A DNA stretch of 39,874 nt. Source: Grimontia marina (GTDB taxonomy: Bacteria; Pseudomonadota; Gammaproteobacteria; Enterobacterales; Vibrionaceae). Shown here piece after piece: positions 1 through 8,260 of this stretch. The position numbers were made by a program, and so were the translations under genes. Position 1 is the stretch's first letter. Every line of letters starts with the position of its first letter. The notes below the pieces were generated by a model, which was not told the DNA's origin, searched no databases, and saw nothing but the letters and a program-made list of their open reading frames with translations. The stretch is taken from contig NZ_FIZY01000045.1 of assembly GCF_900060185.1 (NCBI RefSeq), positions 1 to 39,874 of the forward strand, written 5' to 3'.

Positions 1-18
1 CGGTGCTATGATGGCCAT
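1..18 (-). CDS. Transposase, N-terminal fragment (MAIIAP...)
   Basis: Six codons (MAIIAP) are visible before the window edge. They match the first six codons at the right edge, where the reading continues MAIIAPIPRG. AAAGGA lies about 7 bases before the ATG and is the likely ribosome binding site. I recall this N-terminus from IS630-family transposases of Vibrio and relatives. The gene is partial because the window ends. Confidence 0.65.
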
Positions 19-19
19 T

Positions 20-84
20 ACTCAGTCCTTTTTGTGGGTTTTCTCTGTTTGGCGATAGATCAGATCGCGCAAACTGGACTGAGT
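20..84 (-). promoter_or_regulatory. Hairpin over the transposase ribosome binding site, left copy
   Basis: ACTCAGTCC at 20-28 and GGACTGAGT at 76-84 are perfect 9-base complements. On the transposase strand the downstream arm begins with the GGA of the ribosome binding site and ends just before the ATG. The same pair, and a nested GCGAT/ATCGC pair, are kept in the diverged right copy. A transcript reading in from outside would fold the site shut, as is known for IS10 and IS50; the role here is inferred. Confidence 0.5.
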
Positions 85-168
85 TTCTCTTACCTTTGAG
101 ATCTACTATTAGGAACAGCTATTTAGTTAACTACTGTGGCGCTTCTCGATGTAGGCATACTTGCGCTT

Positions 169-1065
169 TTAACAAGCCCCCAACAACCACTCACAAAATG
201 CATGGGTCGATAGGTTTCGTTGCTTAGTTTCCTCATCCATTCGGCCTAATGCCACCACACTCACCCATTCTTCCAGCATGGCTTTAAAGCCCTTGGTTTC
301 TAGGGTATTTGTCCAATCGGGCAGTTCGACAGTTTGGGTGATGCCGTTCTCGAATTTCTCGCCTTTCAAAAAGCTATTAAATTGATAGGCTGCATTTTCA
401 AAGGCCAACGACACTGACTCGCAGGTTTTGCCGAACTGACGGTTCATTTGGCCATTGAATAGAATGCCATTTTCTTCCCAGGAGAGGTTAATCATGGCGA
501 TTTCATCGCCCGCTTTCTGGCAAACCATCTGAATGTCTTGCTGGTCAATGTTTCCATGGATATTGAGCGAATCAATCACGTGGATCATGTCATCAAAAAT
601 GAAGTCCTGTGCTTTGCCTGTCAGATTGAGTCGATGTTTGTGCCATGTAAGCGTTCGAAGATCAGCTCGGCCCACCAGCGTGTTCCAAAGTGGAATGTAG
701 CGGCGATTGAAGCCAACAAACAAAGGGACGGATTTTTGCTCTGACAAATCATGAAGCTTTTGGTAGTCGGCAAAATTCAGCGTGGCAGGCTTATCAACGA
801 AAACGGGGATACCCTGTTCCATAAAAAACGTCGCAATAGCAGCATGTGTTTCGCTGCTGGTGTGGATCATCACGCCATCGATATTCATCTCAAGCAACTC
901 GCGATAATCGCGGCAGGTTTCCGCAATGCGATATTCGCTAGCGACTGCTGCCAGTTTTTCTGGGTTGCGGGTACAAAAGATAAGCTCGAGATTTGGCATG
1001 CGGGTTAGCAAAGGAAGGAAGGCTTTAGTAGCAATATCACCCAAACTGATTACGGCAATTCTCAT
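169..1065 (-). CDS. Gfo/Idh/MocA family oxidoreductase
   Basis: The 298-residue protein is a cytosolic NAD(P)-dependent oxidoreductase of the Gfo/Idh/MocA (MviM-like) family. The N-terminal Rossmann segment begins at residue 2 (RIAVISLGDIA). The family's EKP motif appears as DKPATL at residues 91-96, with K92 the expected catalytic lysine. The C-terminal domain has HxxD at H162 and D165. The substrate, probably a sugar or cyclitol, cannot be read from the sequence, and no sugar transporter or kinase is adjacent. The stop codon lies 43 bases from the left IS end, so downstream sequence was replaced or separated by the IS. The length is slightly short for the family but looks complete. Confidence 0.85.
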   Translation of the reverse strand: MRIAVISLGDIATKAFLPLLTRMPNLELIFCTRNPEKLAAVASEYRIAETCRDYRELLEMNIDGVMIHTSSETHAAIATFFMEQGIPVFVDKPATLNFADYQKLHDLSEQKSVPLFVGFNRRYIPLWNTLVGRADLRTLTWHKHRLNLTGKAQDFIFDDMIHVIDSLNIHGNIDQQDIQMVCQKAGDEIAMINLSWEENGILFNGQMNRQFGKTCESVSLAFENAAYQFNSFLKGEKFENGITQTVELPDWTNTLETKGFKAMLEEWVSVVALGRMDEETKQRNLSTHAFCEWLLGAC

Positions 1066-1250
1066 TCATTTCCCTTTCATTGTTGAAGCAGATTGCTTGC
1101 TGATTCAGAGCCAATCGCAAGCTGCAAAGCTGGCTTGGAGGGTATCATTTCCGTACCAATTTAGACTCCATACGCGTCACACTAAAGAGACATTTTCGAT
1201 ATTCACCTTCTCTAATTTAGTTCTCACTGCTTTTGCTGTTCTCTCGCTTA

Positions 1251-1278
1251 TTGACACTTATTTGGCGCCATTGATAGG
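1251..1278 (+). promoter_or_regulatory. Possible sigma-70 promoter before the hypothetical/DUF1289 pair
   Basis: A perfect -35 hexamer TTGACA (1251-1256) is followed after 16 bases by a poor -10 (GATAGG). It lies about 100 bases before the next plus-strand gene. The -10 is weak, so this is only a candidate. The rest of the 316-base gap 1066-1381 shows no gene or strong hairpin. Confidence 0.25.
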
Positions 1279-1381
1279 TTGCGTTATAACATAACAAATC
1301 AGTCAGGCTAGGATGCTAATCCAGACCATAGAGAAGCATGTTAGATGCTCGCGTTGGCTCTGTATTTCAAGGGATATATGA

Positions 1382-1819
1382 ATGAAAGACATTAAACCTA
1401 TTTTCCGGAATCTCGAGAAAATGCTCCGCCAGTCATCATGGTTTGATGATGGTTGGGAGATCTATAACCGCGGCGTGTACATGCAGCTTTATAAGGAAAA
1501 TTGGCACAATGAGGCTCAAGGCGGCATCCACTTTGAAACCTATATTGAAGCGCCGCAGTTAAAGCAGAAAGAGTTTCCTATCTGTATGCACGCAGAAGAA
1601 GACTGCCCTTCACAATCTGAATTTGTCCGCAAGTTTCTGCAGCTTGAAGGTCAGACGATTAAGGGCTGGAAAGGCTATCAAGCGATAGGGAGCGGTTATC
1701 ATATTTGTCAGCGCAACCTGCCTCTCAACTTTAAAAACCTCGAACAAAAGCTGTATGAAGAGTTTAACCGTCTCCGGCAACTTGAAGACGGTATTGAGCA
1801 GACATTAAGTGAGCTCTGA
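1382..1819 (+). CDS. Hypothetical protein, 145 aa
   Basis: I do not recognise this family. The protein is small and soluble-looking, with no signal peptide or membrane segment. It is rich in aromatic residues (SSWFDDGWEIYNRGVYMQLYKENWHNE) and has a charged, helical C-terminus (residues 115-145). It has a start with GGGAT upstream and is followed after only 12 bases by the DUF1289 gene, so the two are probably cotranscribed. The length, codon use and compact operon placement suggest a real gene. Confidence 0.7.
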   Translation: MKDIKPIFRNLEKMLRQSSWFDDGWEIYNRGVYMQLYKENWHNEAQGGIHFETYIEAPQLKQKEFPICMHAEEDCPSQSEFVRKFLQLEGQTIKGWKGYQAIGSGYHICQRNLPLNFKNLEQKLYEEFNRLRQLEDGIEQTLSEL

Positions 1820-1831
1820 AGCAGGATAACG

Positions 1832-2020
1832 ATGAAGCGGAATCAAAGTCCCTGTATTGATGTGTGTGATTTTTCTGGCCCCAAAGGATGGTGTTTAGGA
1901 TGTGGTCGTACGCGTGAGGAATGCCAAAAGTGGAAAGGCATGAAGCCTTACGACAAAAATGCCCTTCAAAAAGAACTGAAGAAAAGGATGTCTAAGTTAT
2001 CGGTTAAAGAAGGAAAATAA
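1832..2020 (+). CDS. DUF1289 family small cysteine protein
   Basis: The 62-residue protein has the DUF1289 signature: SPCIDVCDF near the N-terminus, then CLGCGRTREECQKW. The four core cysteines (PCIxVC and CxGCGRT) look like a metal or Fe-S site, though the family's function is not established. AGGATAACG before the ATG supplies a ribosome binding site. It is probably cotranscribed with the preceding gene. The lysine-rich tail (residues 45-62) is typical. Confidence 0.85.
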   Translation: MKRNQSPCIDVCDFSGPKGWCLGCGRTREECQKWKGMKPYDKNALQKELKKRMSKLSVKEGK

Positions 2021-2045
2021 CGATCGCATCTTGGTGCTGCTCTCC

Positions 2046-2067
2046 TATACCCAAATAACCTGAATCC
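2046..2067 (+). repeat. Degenerate copy of the interspersed TATACCCAAA repeat
   Basis: TATACCCAAATAACCTGAA closely matches the first part of the repeat at 6577-6607 and the reverse-strand copy at 17834-17864. Only one arm is present here. Confidence 0.5.
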
Positions 2068-2078
2068 GATCCAGTTCA

Positions 2079-2100
2079 ATTATTACCTATTGGTAATAAT
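2079..2100. promoter_or_regulatory. Perfect 9-bp inverted repeat, likely operator upstream of ndh
   Basis: ATTATTACC (2079-2087), spacer TATT, GGTAATAAT (2092-2100) form a perfect interrupted palindrome. It is AT-rich with no following T-run, so it resembles a dimeric regulator site more than a terminator. It lies 137 bases before the NADH dehydrogenase start. The cognate regulator is unknown. Confidence 0.5.
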
Positions 2101-2237
2101 CAATTTCGAATGTGTTGCATTATCAATTTTCACATCATCAATATAATGCGCCCCATTCCGCTAGCCTATGAAACCTGATGACAAGGCTGGCATACCGTAT
2201 TCAACAACACTCAGAGTGTTGGTATTGGGAGAGAACG

Positions 2238-3470
2238 ATGTCAAGAATCGTTGTAGTAGGTGGAGGTGCAGCAGGCCTGGAGTTAGTCACTCGTTTGGGT
2301 AAACAGTTTGCGCGTCGCCGTGAACATGAGGTTATTTTGGTTGAGCCTGCCAGTCACCATTACTGGAAGCCTCGTCTGCATGAAATCGCGGCCGGAACCT
2401 TCGACCAAGAATTGGATGCTGTTAGCTACCTCCAACATAGCTTCTGCAATCGCTATCAATATGTCCAAGCTTCAATGTCTGCACTTAGCCGCGCTGACAA
2501 GCAGATTGAAATTCGTGATGCCAATGGCCAGATATCGACGCTCGATTACGACTATCTGGTGATTGCGGTTGGCGCAGTAAGTAACGACTTCAAAACGGCA
2601 GGCGTCAGCGAACACTGCCTGTTTTTAGACTCTGCAGAACAAGCCCAGCGCGCATGGGATCGCATTAATCCTTTGCTGAAAGCCGATGAGTCTCGTCAAA
2701 TCTCTATCGTGGGCGCAGGTGCAACAGGCGTCGAATTGGCCGCCGAGCTTGCAAAAGTCAGTAATCAGCTAAAACGTTACCGCAGAAATGCCGAGCTCAA
2801 AATTACCCTTATTGAAGCCTCTGATCGGGTATTGCCTGCTGGACCTGAGTGCATGTCCCGGAAAGTGCAGCACGCTCTCACTAAAAGCGGAGTAAACGTT
2901 AAAACAAACACGCGTATAGCGCGCGCAGAAGAAGGGAAACTCATTACTGATAATGGTGAAGTTCTGACTGCCAGCCTCCAATTATGGGCGGCAGGCATTA
3001 AGTGTGCACCTTGGCTTGCGACACTTGATGGATTGGAAACAAACCGCCTGAACCAGTTGAAAGTTGACCAAACGCTCCGTACCTCGATGGATGAGAATAT
3101 CTTTGTTATCGGTGACAGCGCTGAATGCCCGCAGCCTGACGGCAGCTTTGTACCACCAAGAGCGCAAGCAGCAAATCAGGCTGCAGATCATTTAGCTCGC
3201 CAGCTTATCCGTATGCTTAAAGGTAAAGCGATGAAACCATTTATTTTCAATGATGGCGGAATGGTTATAGCGGTTGGCCATGACTATGCAGTAGGCAACC
3301 TGATGAACAACAAATTGATCGTTCGTGGCCGCTTTGTACGCAACCTGTATGACACAATATTTCGTCTTCACCAGAAAATTCTATTTGGTTGGGGTCGCGT
3401 CACGGCACTGGTGCTTCTAAAGCGTGTAAAGGCATCACTGAATCCTTTCTACAAGCACAATATCTCCTAA
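2238..3470 (+). CDS. ndh: Type II NADH dehydrogenase (NDH-2)
   Basis: Non-proton-pumping NADH:quinone oxidoreductase on the inner face of the cytoplasmic membrane. The FAD-binding GGGAAGLE is at residues 8-15 and the NADH-binding GAGATGVELAAEL near residue 160. ETNRLNQLKVDQTLRT, the FAD-contacting GDSAECPQP and FVPPRAQAANQAA match E. coli Ndh closely. The C-terminal 50 residues are amphipathic and basic, as in the membrane-anchoring end of NDH-2. I start at 2238 (GGGAGAG nearby, MSRIVVVGGG) and not at an upstream in-frame ATG at 2178, because family members begin just before the Rossmann strand. The length is 410 residues. A palindrome upstream and a strong hairpin downstream frame it as its own unit. 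Confidence 0.88.
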   Translation: MSRIVVVGGGAAGLELVTRLGKQFARRREHEVILVEPASHHYWKPRLHEIAAGTFDQELDAVSYLQHSFCNRYQYVQASMSALSRADKQIEIRDANGQISTLDYDYLVIAVGAVSNDFKTAGVSEHCLFLDSAEQAQRAWDRINPLLKADESRQISIVGAGATGVELAAELAKVSNQLKRYRRNAELKITLIEASDRVLPAGPECMSRKVQHALTKSGVNVKTNTRIARAEEGKLITDNGEVLTASLQLWAAGIKCAPWLATLDGLETNRLNQLKVDQTLRTSMDENIFVIGDSAECPQPDGSFVPPRAQAANQAADHLARQLIRMLKGKAMKPFIFNDGGMVIAVGHDYAVGNLMNNKLIVRGRFVRNLYDTIFRLHQKILFGWGRVTALVLLKRVKASLNPFYKHNIS

Positions 3471-3499
3471 AGGCTGTTGACCCTGTAACCCATCAGTCT

Positions 3500-3528
3500 C
3501 ACTGGGGAGTGCAAAACACTCCTCAGTG
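3500..3528 (+). terminator. Strong hairpin between ndh and the symporter gene
   Basis: CACTGGGGAGTG and CACTCCTCAGTG pair over 12 positions (one G-U) around a CAAAA loop. A T-rich stretch follows, but the T5 run is about 15 bases away, so it may be an imperfect terminator or attenuator. Confidence 0.5.
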
Positions 3529-3590
3529 CCTTATCGCTTGCTTTTTCAGCTCAGTTTTCCAGTGTGCTGTGAATTTTCGGAATAACAATA

Positions 3591-4865
3591 ATGTGGACTA
3601 AACTTCGTCAATCTCTCCCTTTACAGCTAGCGTTTGCTGCTTTTTCTGCTTGGGCCATAACCCGCCTCTTCTCCGTTGACGATCAGGTCACTCAACAAGA
3701 CTGGTATCAATTGATCGCTCTGGATAAAACCTCTTATCTGGGCTTGCTCAAAATGGTGGTAGGCATCGTTGTTATGCTGTCACTGCTGCAAGGTATCACC
3801 AGTATTGGCTCCACAATGCGGTTAAAAAAGATAGGCCGAGCCACGATACTGTTTTATAGCTTTACCTCTTTCATTGCTATCAGCCTCGGGCTGGGTGCGT
3901 CGTTACTGCTCCCACCTTGGGAGCCACTGACATCAATTGTGCCGGTAGGCGAAGAGGTCAAATTGATTAGCGCTGAAGCCGCTAGTGGTGGGGCCATTGC
4001 AGAAAAATTAATTTCGATGGCACTTGTTAACCCAATACAAGCCCTGTCCGAGGGTAACCTTCTCGCGATTGTCTTGTTTTCGTTCATGCTCGGTTTGGCC
4101 TTGCTGTCAGTACTACCCGAAAAGCATCCACTATTTGAAGTGATAAATGGGCTAAACAAAGCCGTGAATAAAATCGTCAGCGGTATGATCAAGCTGGCGC
4201 CGTTGGCCGTTTTTTCGATCGTTTTTGAATTTTCTGCCTCCGGCAGTAGTTTGCTGTTCAAGCAGTTGGCCCTGTTTGCCGCATTGGTGTTTACGCTCAC
4301 CCTGATCCACGGCGCCATAGTGTTACCGGGTATTGCCAAATTCATCACCGGGACAAGTTTCAAGCGTCTCTTTAAGGCATTGTCTGCCCCAATGGCCATG
4401 GCATTCGCGACTTCCTCTAGCTCTGCAACCCTGCCCCTTTCGATGGAGACCGCAGAGCAGGAGCTTGGGGTATCTCAAACCACCAGCAGTATGGTTCTAC
4501 CTCTTGGCTCTGTCATGAACATGGATGGCACAGCACTTTTTGAAGGGGTAGCTGCGATTTTTCTTGCTCAACTCTTTGGTGTCGATCTGACAACCTCCGG
4601 ATTGGTGATGATCTTTTTCATGGCCATGGTGTCTTCCATTGGCGCGCTAGGAATGCCTTCAGGTTCTATGTCTGGGATGCAGATGGTACTGCTAGCTGCG
4701 GGTATTCCCCTCGAAGCAATTGCCATATTGTTGCTGATTGAACGCCCACTGGATACCTTCAGAACCGCTGTCAACGTTGAAGGGGACCTTATTGCTGCAG
4801 TCGTCATTGATAAGTGGCAGCAGGAAGGAGGGACAAGTCATGCTCTAACCCATCACGCCATTTGA
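3591..4865 (+). CDS. Dicarboxylate/amino acid:cation symporter (DAACS family)
   Basis: The 424-residue integral membrane protein belongs to the sodium/proton:dicarboxylate or amino acid symporters (GltP/DctA/SstT fold). The serine-rich re-entrant loop SSSSATLP begins at residue 275 and the TM7 motif NMDGT is at 310-314. Several hydrophobic segments precede these and a second re-entrant loop (SSIGALGMPSGSMSGM) follows, as in the family. The substrate (glutamate, aspartate, serine or C4-dicarboxylate) cannot be assigned. It is separated from ndh by a hairpin and has only a weak ribosome binding site (CGGAATAAC). The nearby polyamine genes do not say what it carries. Confidence 0.9.
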   Translation: MWTKLRQSLPLQLAFAAFSAWAITRLFSVDDQVTQQDWYQLIALDKTSYLGLLKMVVGIVVMLSLLQGITSIGSTMRLKKIGRATILFYSFTSFIAISLGLGASLLLPPWEPLTSIVPVGEEVKLISAEAASGGAIAEKLISMALVNPIQALSEGNLLAIVLFSFMLGLALLSVLPEKHPLFEVINGLNKAVNKIVSGMIKLAPLAVFSIVFEFSASGSSLLFKQLALFAALVFTLTLIHGAIVLPGIAKFITGTSFKRLFKALSAPMAMAFATSSSSATLPLSMETAEQELGVSQTTSSMVLPLGSVMNMDGTALFEGVAAIFLAQLFGVDLTTSGLVMIFFMAMVSSIGALGMPSGSMSGMQMVLLAAGIPLEAIAILLLIERPLDTFRTAVNVEGDLIAAVVIDKWQQEGGTSHALTHHAI

Positions 4866-5207
4866 TAACTGCCATCGGTATGCCTAATTTAGATCTGAAA
4901 CTGAATGATTATTCAGCATATAATTTTCTTAATCAAAACATGCCGATAACCAATCAAGTTTTACGCAACCCAATAATTTTAATGCGTACAAATGACCGAT
5001 TAGCTATTGCGCAACTGCACGCATTTAACATCCACTTGTATTTTATTTGCTACTGATGTTTTTTTATTCACAGTATTTGTGGATAAGATACACAAGTTCA
5101 ACGCTCGTCTTTATTTTTAACTCAGCGATTCTTTTATGAGAAAGTGGAGCTGAAATTTTTTTCTATTTTATACATTCGGCTTTAAGCGCATTATTTAATT
5201 GGTCTTT
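4866..5207. other. 342-base AT-rich gap without a gene
   Basis: No convincing coding frame is present. CTGAAT-GATT-ATTCAG at 4901-4916 is a short hairpin that might end the symporter transcript. The rest, including 5040-5200, is T-rich with no clear site. Confidence 0.4.
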
Positions 5208-5531
5208 TTAGTCTAACAGACTGTATTCCCTCTCAACCTTGGCAATTCGCGTTGTAAAGGCCTGATACCATTTTTTTCGCCCCATTTTCTGGGCTTCTAC
5301 ATGCTCCATATTTGCTTTCCATTGCTTGATGGATTCGAGGTCTTTCCAGTAGGAGACCGTGATACCTAACCCTTCCCTGGCCGACTCAACACCCAGAAAA
5401 CCTGGCTGCTCAGTCGCTAACTCAACCATTCGCTCAGCCATTTCTCCATAGCCTTCGTCAATCTCTGTTCGGTGATTGGTGAATATCACTGCGTAGTAGG
5501 GTGGCTCCGGGGTGTTTGCAATGTCAGACAT
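5208..5531 (-). CDS. Antibiotic biosynthesis monooxygenase (ABM) family protein
   Basis: A small cytosolic protein of the dimeric alpha/beta-barrel ABM fold (YqjZ-like). Visible features are the first strand PPYYAVIFTNHRT, a helix EMAERMVELATEQPGFLGVESA, and the conserved SYWKDLESIKQWKANMEHVEAQKMGR. Members are heme- or quinol-acting monooxygenases or of unknown activity. I use the ATG at 5531 because AAGGAG lies 9 bases before it; the ATG at 5537 would leave only 3 bases. The gene is divergent from the LysR gene at 5648, so that regulator may control it. Confidence 0.85.
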   Translation of the reverse strand: MSDIANTPEPPYYAVIFTNHRTEIDEGYGEMAERMVELATEQPGFLGVESAREGLGITVSYWKDLESIKQWKANMEHVEAQKMGRKKWYQAFTTRIAKVEREYSLLD

Positions 5532-5647
5532 GATCATTCTCTCCTTCGCTCCATTCTTTATAGGAAGTTATCCAAGTCTTTGGGATAACTGCAAATACAT
5601 TTCAATGCTCTACAATCAGAAGAGTCATTTCAATGGATTAATCACTT

Positions 5648-6556
5648 TTGGCTTTTACATTGCGACAATTGCAGTACTTCGTCGCTACTGCTGAGCAGGG
5701 CAGTATGTCCCATGCCGCCCAGTTACTTTCTATCTCCCAGTCCGCTATAACGGACGCGATAAAAGACCTCGAGGCTGATCTCGGGGTGCTTTTGTTTGAA
5801 CGCCATCCAAGGGGACTGAATATCACCCGGAATGGTCATCATTTCCTCCGGCATGCCAAAACAATCCTCGGGCAAGTATCCGATGCGCGCTTATCTCTTT
5901 CTCCCGAGAGTTCCATGTCCAAGGGAGAACTTAACATTGGCGTGACCGCCTTGGTTTCAGGCTATGTATTGGCTGATATTCTTTCACGTTATAAACGTGC
6001 TTATCCTTATGTGAAAATCGCTGTTATCGAAGATAACAGCGAATATCTGGAGCACCTTTTGATTGGAGGGGAGTTGGATGCCGCCGTTATCCTTTTAGAC
6101 GAGGGGCAAGATCTAATGGCGCTCGATGCAGAAACATTGGATGTTTCTCCGTACCGGCTCTGGCTACCTATTGGGCACAGGCTAACCACCAGCGACTCTA
6201 TCTCACTCGACGATATTTCGGATGAACCCTTGGTGATGCTTAATATAGAGGAAATAGAAGCCACGACACACAAATTGTTGAGTGCATTAAATACCCGCCC
6301 AGACATCGTATTCCGCACCCGCTCCGTTGAAGCCGTCCGTAATATGGTTGCTACTGGTGCAGGTATCACTTTATTGCCGGATATGGTTTATCGACCTTGG
6401 TCGCTGGACGGTGATCGCATTGAATCACGAGACATATCTGGCTCGCTGCCGGTTATCCGAATTGGTGTGGTTTGGCGAAAAGGCTCAAAACTCCAACCTC
6501 ACGTCCAAGGTTTTATCAACGTCGCCCAGTCTCACCACAAACAGCGCTCTAGATAA
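5648..6556 (+). CDS. LysR-family transcriptional regulator (TTG start)
   Basis: The 302-residue regulator has an N-terminal winged HTH (FTLRQLQYFVATAEQGSMSHAAQ, recognition region ISQSAITDAIKDLE, then LGVLLFERHPRGLNIT) and a substrate-binding-like effector domain from about residue 90. There is no ATG near the expected N-terminus: an in-frame TAA ends at 5641, two codons before the TTG at 5648, so TTG is almost forced as the start. AATGGA lies upstream. It is divergent from the ABM gene (116 bases apart) and convergent with the aminotransferase. It could control either or act on the polyamine box; the effector is unknown. Confidence 0.88.
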   Translation: MAFTLRQLQYFVATAEQGSMSHAAQLLSISQSAITDAIKDLEADLGVLLFERHPRGLNITRNGHHFLRHAKTILGQVSDARLSLSPESSMSKGELNIGVTALVSGYVLADILSRYKRAYPYVKIAVIEDNSEYLEHLLIGGELDAAVILLDEGQDLMALDAETLDVSPYRLWLPIGHRLTTSDSISLDDISDEPLVMLNIEEIEATTHKLLSALNTRPDIVFRTRSVEAVRNMVATGAGITLLPDMVYRPWSLDGDRIESRDISGSLPVIRIGVVWRKGSKLQPHVQGFINVAQSHHKQRSR

Positions 6557-6574
6557 AAAGCCAAGGTTGTCAGC

Positions 6575-6625
6575 CTATATACCCAAACAACCTGAAGATG
6601 CAGAATTCAGCGAGTTTGGGTATAT
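6575..6625. repeat. Palindromic interspersed repeat, likely bidirectional terminator
   Basis: Two perfect 13-base arms (TATATACCCAAAC at 6575-6587 and its complement at 6613-6625) enclose an inner CTGAA/TTCAG stem. The left half (CCCAAACAACCTGAAGATGC) recurs almost exactly on the other strand at 17834-17864 and partly at 2046-2067. It lies between convergent genes. I recall similar palindromes widely scattered in Vibrionaceae intergenic regions. Confidence 0.7.
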
Positions 6626-6650
6626 ACATTGAGGAAAGCAATGTTGTGGC

Positions 6651-6677
6651 AAAATTTTGGCTGCTTACGCAGCCAAA
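6651..6677 (-). terminator. Terminator of the aminotransferase gene
   Basis: TTTGGCTGC (6656-6664), loop TTAC, GCAGCCAAA (6669-6677) form a perfect 9-bp stem. On the minus strand it is followed by AATTTT. It lies 39 bases past the aminotransferase stop. Confidence 0.55.
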
Positions 6678-6716
6678 TGAATTCGTGCCTTTTGAGCAAA
6701 GAAAGCATGATATACG

Positions 6717-8111
6717 TTAGAGATACCCATCGTTTTTCAAATCTTCCGTTGTCGCTTCAATACTTTCCCGCAGCGTTGCCACAAGGAAATCGATATGTTC
6801 TTTACTCAGGGTTAGAGGCGGTGACAGCACATTCATATGTCCCAGTGGTCGTACAATTAACCCCCTACGCTGACAATGTTCTGCAATTCGGTTACCCACT
6901 CTCGCTTTTCCATCCAGTAATGCCTTAGTCTTCTTATCTGCAACATTTTCTATGCACATCATATATTTACGACCACGAACATCTCCAACGATGGGTAAAT
7001 CACACAAAGACTTCAATTGCTCTTCAAAATATGCCCCAAGGTCCTGAACCCTGCCACAGAGGTCCTCTCTCTCCATAATCTCAATATTCTTTAACCCTGC
7101 TGCACAGCTAACCGGATGGCCAGAGTAGGTAAATCCGTGGGTGAATATTGCGCCCTCTGCCTGAGGTTTGCTTATCACCTCATAGATATCGTCAGATAGA
7201 ATAGTGGCTCCCAGTGGCAGATAGCCAGAAGTCAGTCCCTTTGCGCATGTAATGACGTCAGGCACTATCTCAAATTCCTTCTCAGAGGCAAACATGTGCC
7301 CTAAGCGCCCGAACGCCGTGACCACCTCATCGGAAACATACTTCACATCGTATTTCCGGCAAATTTCTAACGTGCGTTTGTGGTAGCCAGGAGGCGGTAC
7401 AATGACACCACCTGCTCCCATGATGGGCTCTGCAAAAAATGCCGCCACGTTGTCAGGCCCCAGTTCAATGATTTTGTCTTCAAGCTCCTTCACTTTTTCA
7501 TCGCAAAAGTCTTCAAGCGTTTGGCCTTCTGGTCGTCGATATGGGTTAGGACAGGATATGTGATGAACCAATTCTTCGTGTATATCAAAACCAATGTGGT
7601 CAGCCTGTACACCAGTAATTGACATCGACATGTAAGTACTGCCATGGTAGCCATCTATTCGAGAAATTATCTTCTTTTTCGAACGCTTACCGAGTTGGTT
7701 AAAATAGAAATGAATCAATCTCACCGCGGTGTCATTTGCCACTGAGCCGCCACAACCATAAAAGACATGGTTGAGGTTTCCCGGGGCCAACTCAGCAAGT
7801 TTGGCGGCGAGTTTAGCAGCAGGAATAGTTGTATGATGACCAAAGCAGGAGTAATAAGGGATTTTACGAACTTGGTCAGCAATGGCTTCCGCCATTTCTT
7901 CTCTGGCATATCCAATATTTACGCACCACAAACCGCCTATTCCATCTAAATAGGTTCGGCCTTCAAAATCTATGACATGCGCATTATCACTGCCAGCGAG
8001 TACCATCGATCCTGTCTCATGAAAGGTCGAAAAGTCCGTCCATGGATGGATATAGTGGTCTTTATCTTGTTGCCAGATATTCTGCATCTCTGGGTTCTTT
8101 GAATCGGACAT
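6717..8111 (-). CDS. Class III PLP-dependent aminotransferase (putrescine/diamine type likely)
   Basis: The 464-residue cytosolic fold-type I aminotransferase would transfer an amino group from a diamine or omega-amino acid to pyruvate or 2-oxoglutarate. PLP residues are visible: GYHGST at 154-159, VSDEV with D261, and ITCAKGLTSGYLPLGA with Schiff-base lysine K291. The N-terminus (HPWTDFSTF, then YLDGIGGLWCVNIGY) resembles SpuC-type polyamine:pyruvate aminotransferases. It would convert putrescine or cadaverine to an aminoaldehyde, the substrate of the nearby PuuC- and PatD-like dehydrogenases. It has its own copy of the 31-bp box 80 bases upstream. Beta-alanine or taurine as substrate cannot be excluded. 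Confidence 0.88.
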   Translation of the reverse strand: MSDSKNPEMQNIWQQDKDHYIHPWTDFSTFHETGSMVLAGSDNAHVIDFEGRTYLDGIGGLWCVNIGYAREEMAEAIADQVRKIPYYSCFGHHTTIPAAKLAAKLAELAPGNLNHVFYGCGGSVANDTAVRLIHFYFNQLGKRSKKKIISRIDGYHGSTYMSMSITGVQADHIGFDIHEELVHHISCPNPYRRPEGQTLEDFCDEKVKELEDKIIELGPDNVAAFFAEPIMGAGGVIVPPPGYHKRTLEICRKYDVKYVSDEVVTAFGRLGHMFASEKEFEIVPDVITCAKGLTSGYLPLGATILSDDIYEVISKPQAEGAIFTHGFTYSGHPVSCAAGLKNIEIMEREDLCGRVQDLGAYFEEQLKSLCDLPIVGDVRGRKYMMCIENVADKKTKALLDGKARVGNRIAEHCQRRGLIVRPLGHMNVLSPPLTLSKEHIDFLVATLRESIEATTEDLKNDGYL

Positions 8112-8190
8112 ATCGAGCTATCTCCTGCTTATTTCATTCCCTGCTATGACGGCTTGTATCAGTTCAGGTTAGGCCGTGGTGAATTATTGA

Positions 8191-8221
8191 TAAAATATTT
8201 TTTCACTAAGCTTTGCATTAA
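8191..8221 (-). promoter_or_regulatory. 31-bp polyamine-region box, copy A (aminotransferase)
   Basis: On the minus strand: TTAATGC, ten bases, GAAAAAATATTTTA, preceded by a T7 run. It matches copies at 12075, 17632 and 17872 with identical length. CAGGTTAGG, 17 bases further toward the gene, is also shared with copy B. The downstream gene starts 80 bases away. Role as promoter or operator is inferred. Confidence 0.6.
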
Positions 8222-8260
8222 AAAAACTGAAGTAGTCATTGCAATTGGCGATTGCGCTGT

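Larger units (their letters stand above)
1..123 (-). mobile_element. 5' end of an IS (probably IS630 family), left copy
   Basis: Read on the minus strand, this stretch matches the right edge of the window (39740-39874) over about 120 bases with scattered substitutions. The match begins right after a TA dinucleotide (124-125), as expected for IS630-type elements, which insert at TA. A transposase start lies at its far end. The element continues outside the window, so the other end and full length are not visible. The family call rests on recalling the MAIIAP N-terminus and on the TA target, and is moderate. Confidence 0.7.

Noticed and set aside
926-1294. Open frame of 122 codons on the plus strand
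   Set aside because: Most of it overlaps the Gfo/Idh/MocA gene on the other strand; no family resemblance and no ribosome binding site.
4814-5056. Open frame of 80 codons after the symporter
   Set aside because: Starts inside the symporter gene, lies mostly in AT-rich noncoding sequence and has no ribosome binding site or recognisable protein.
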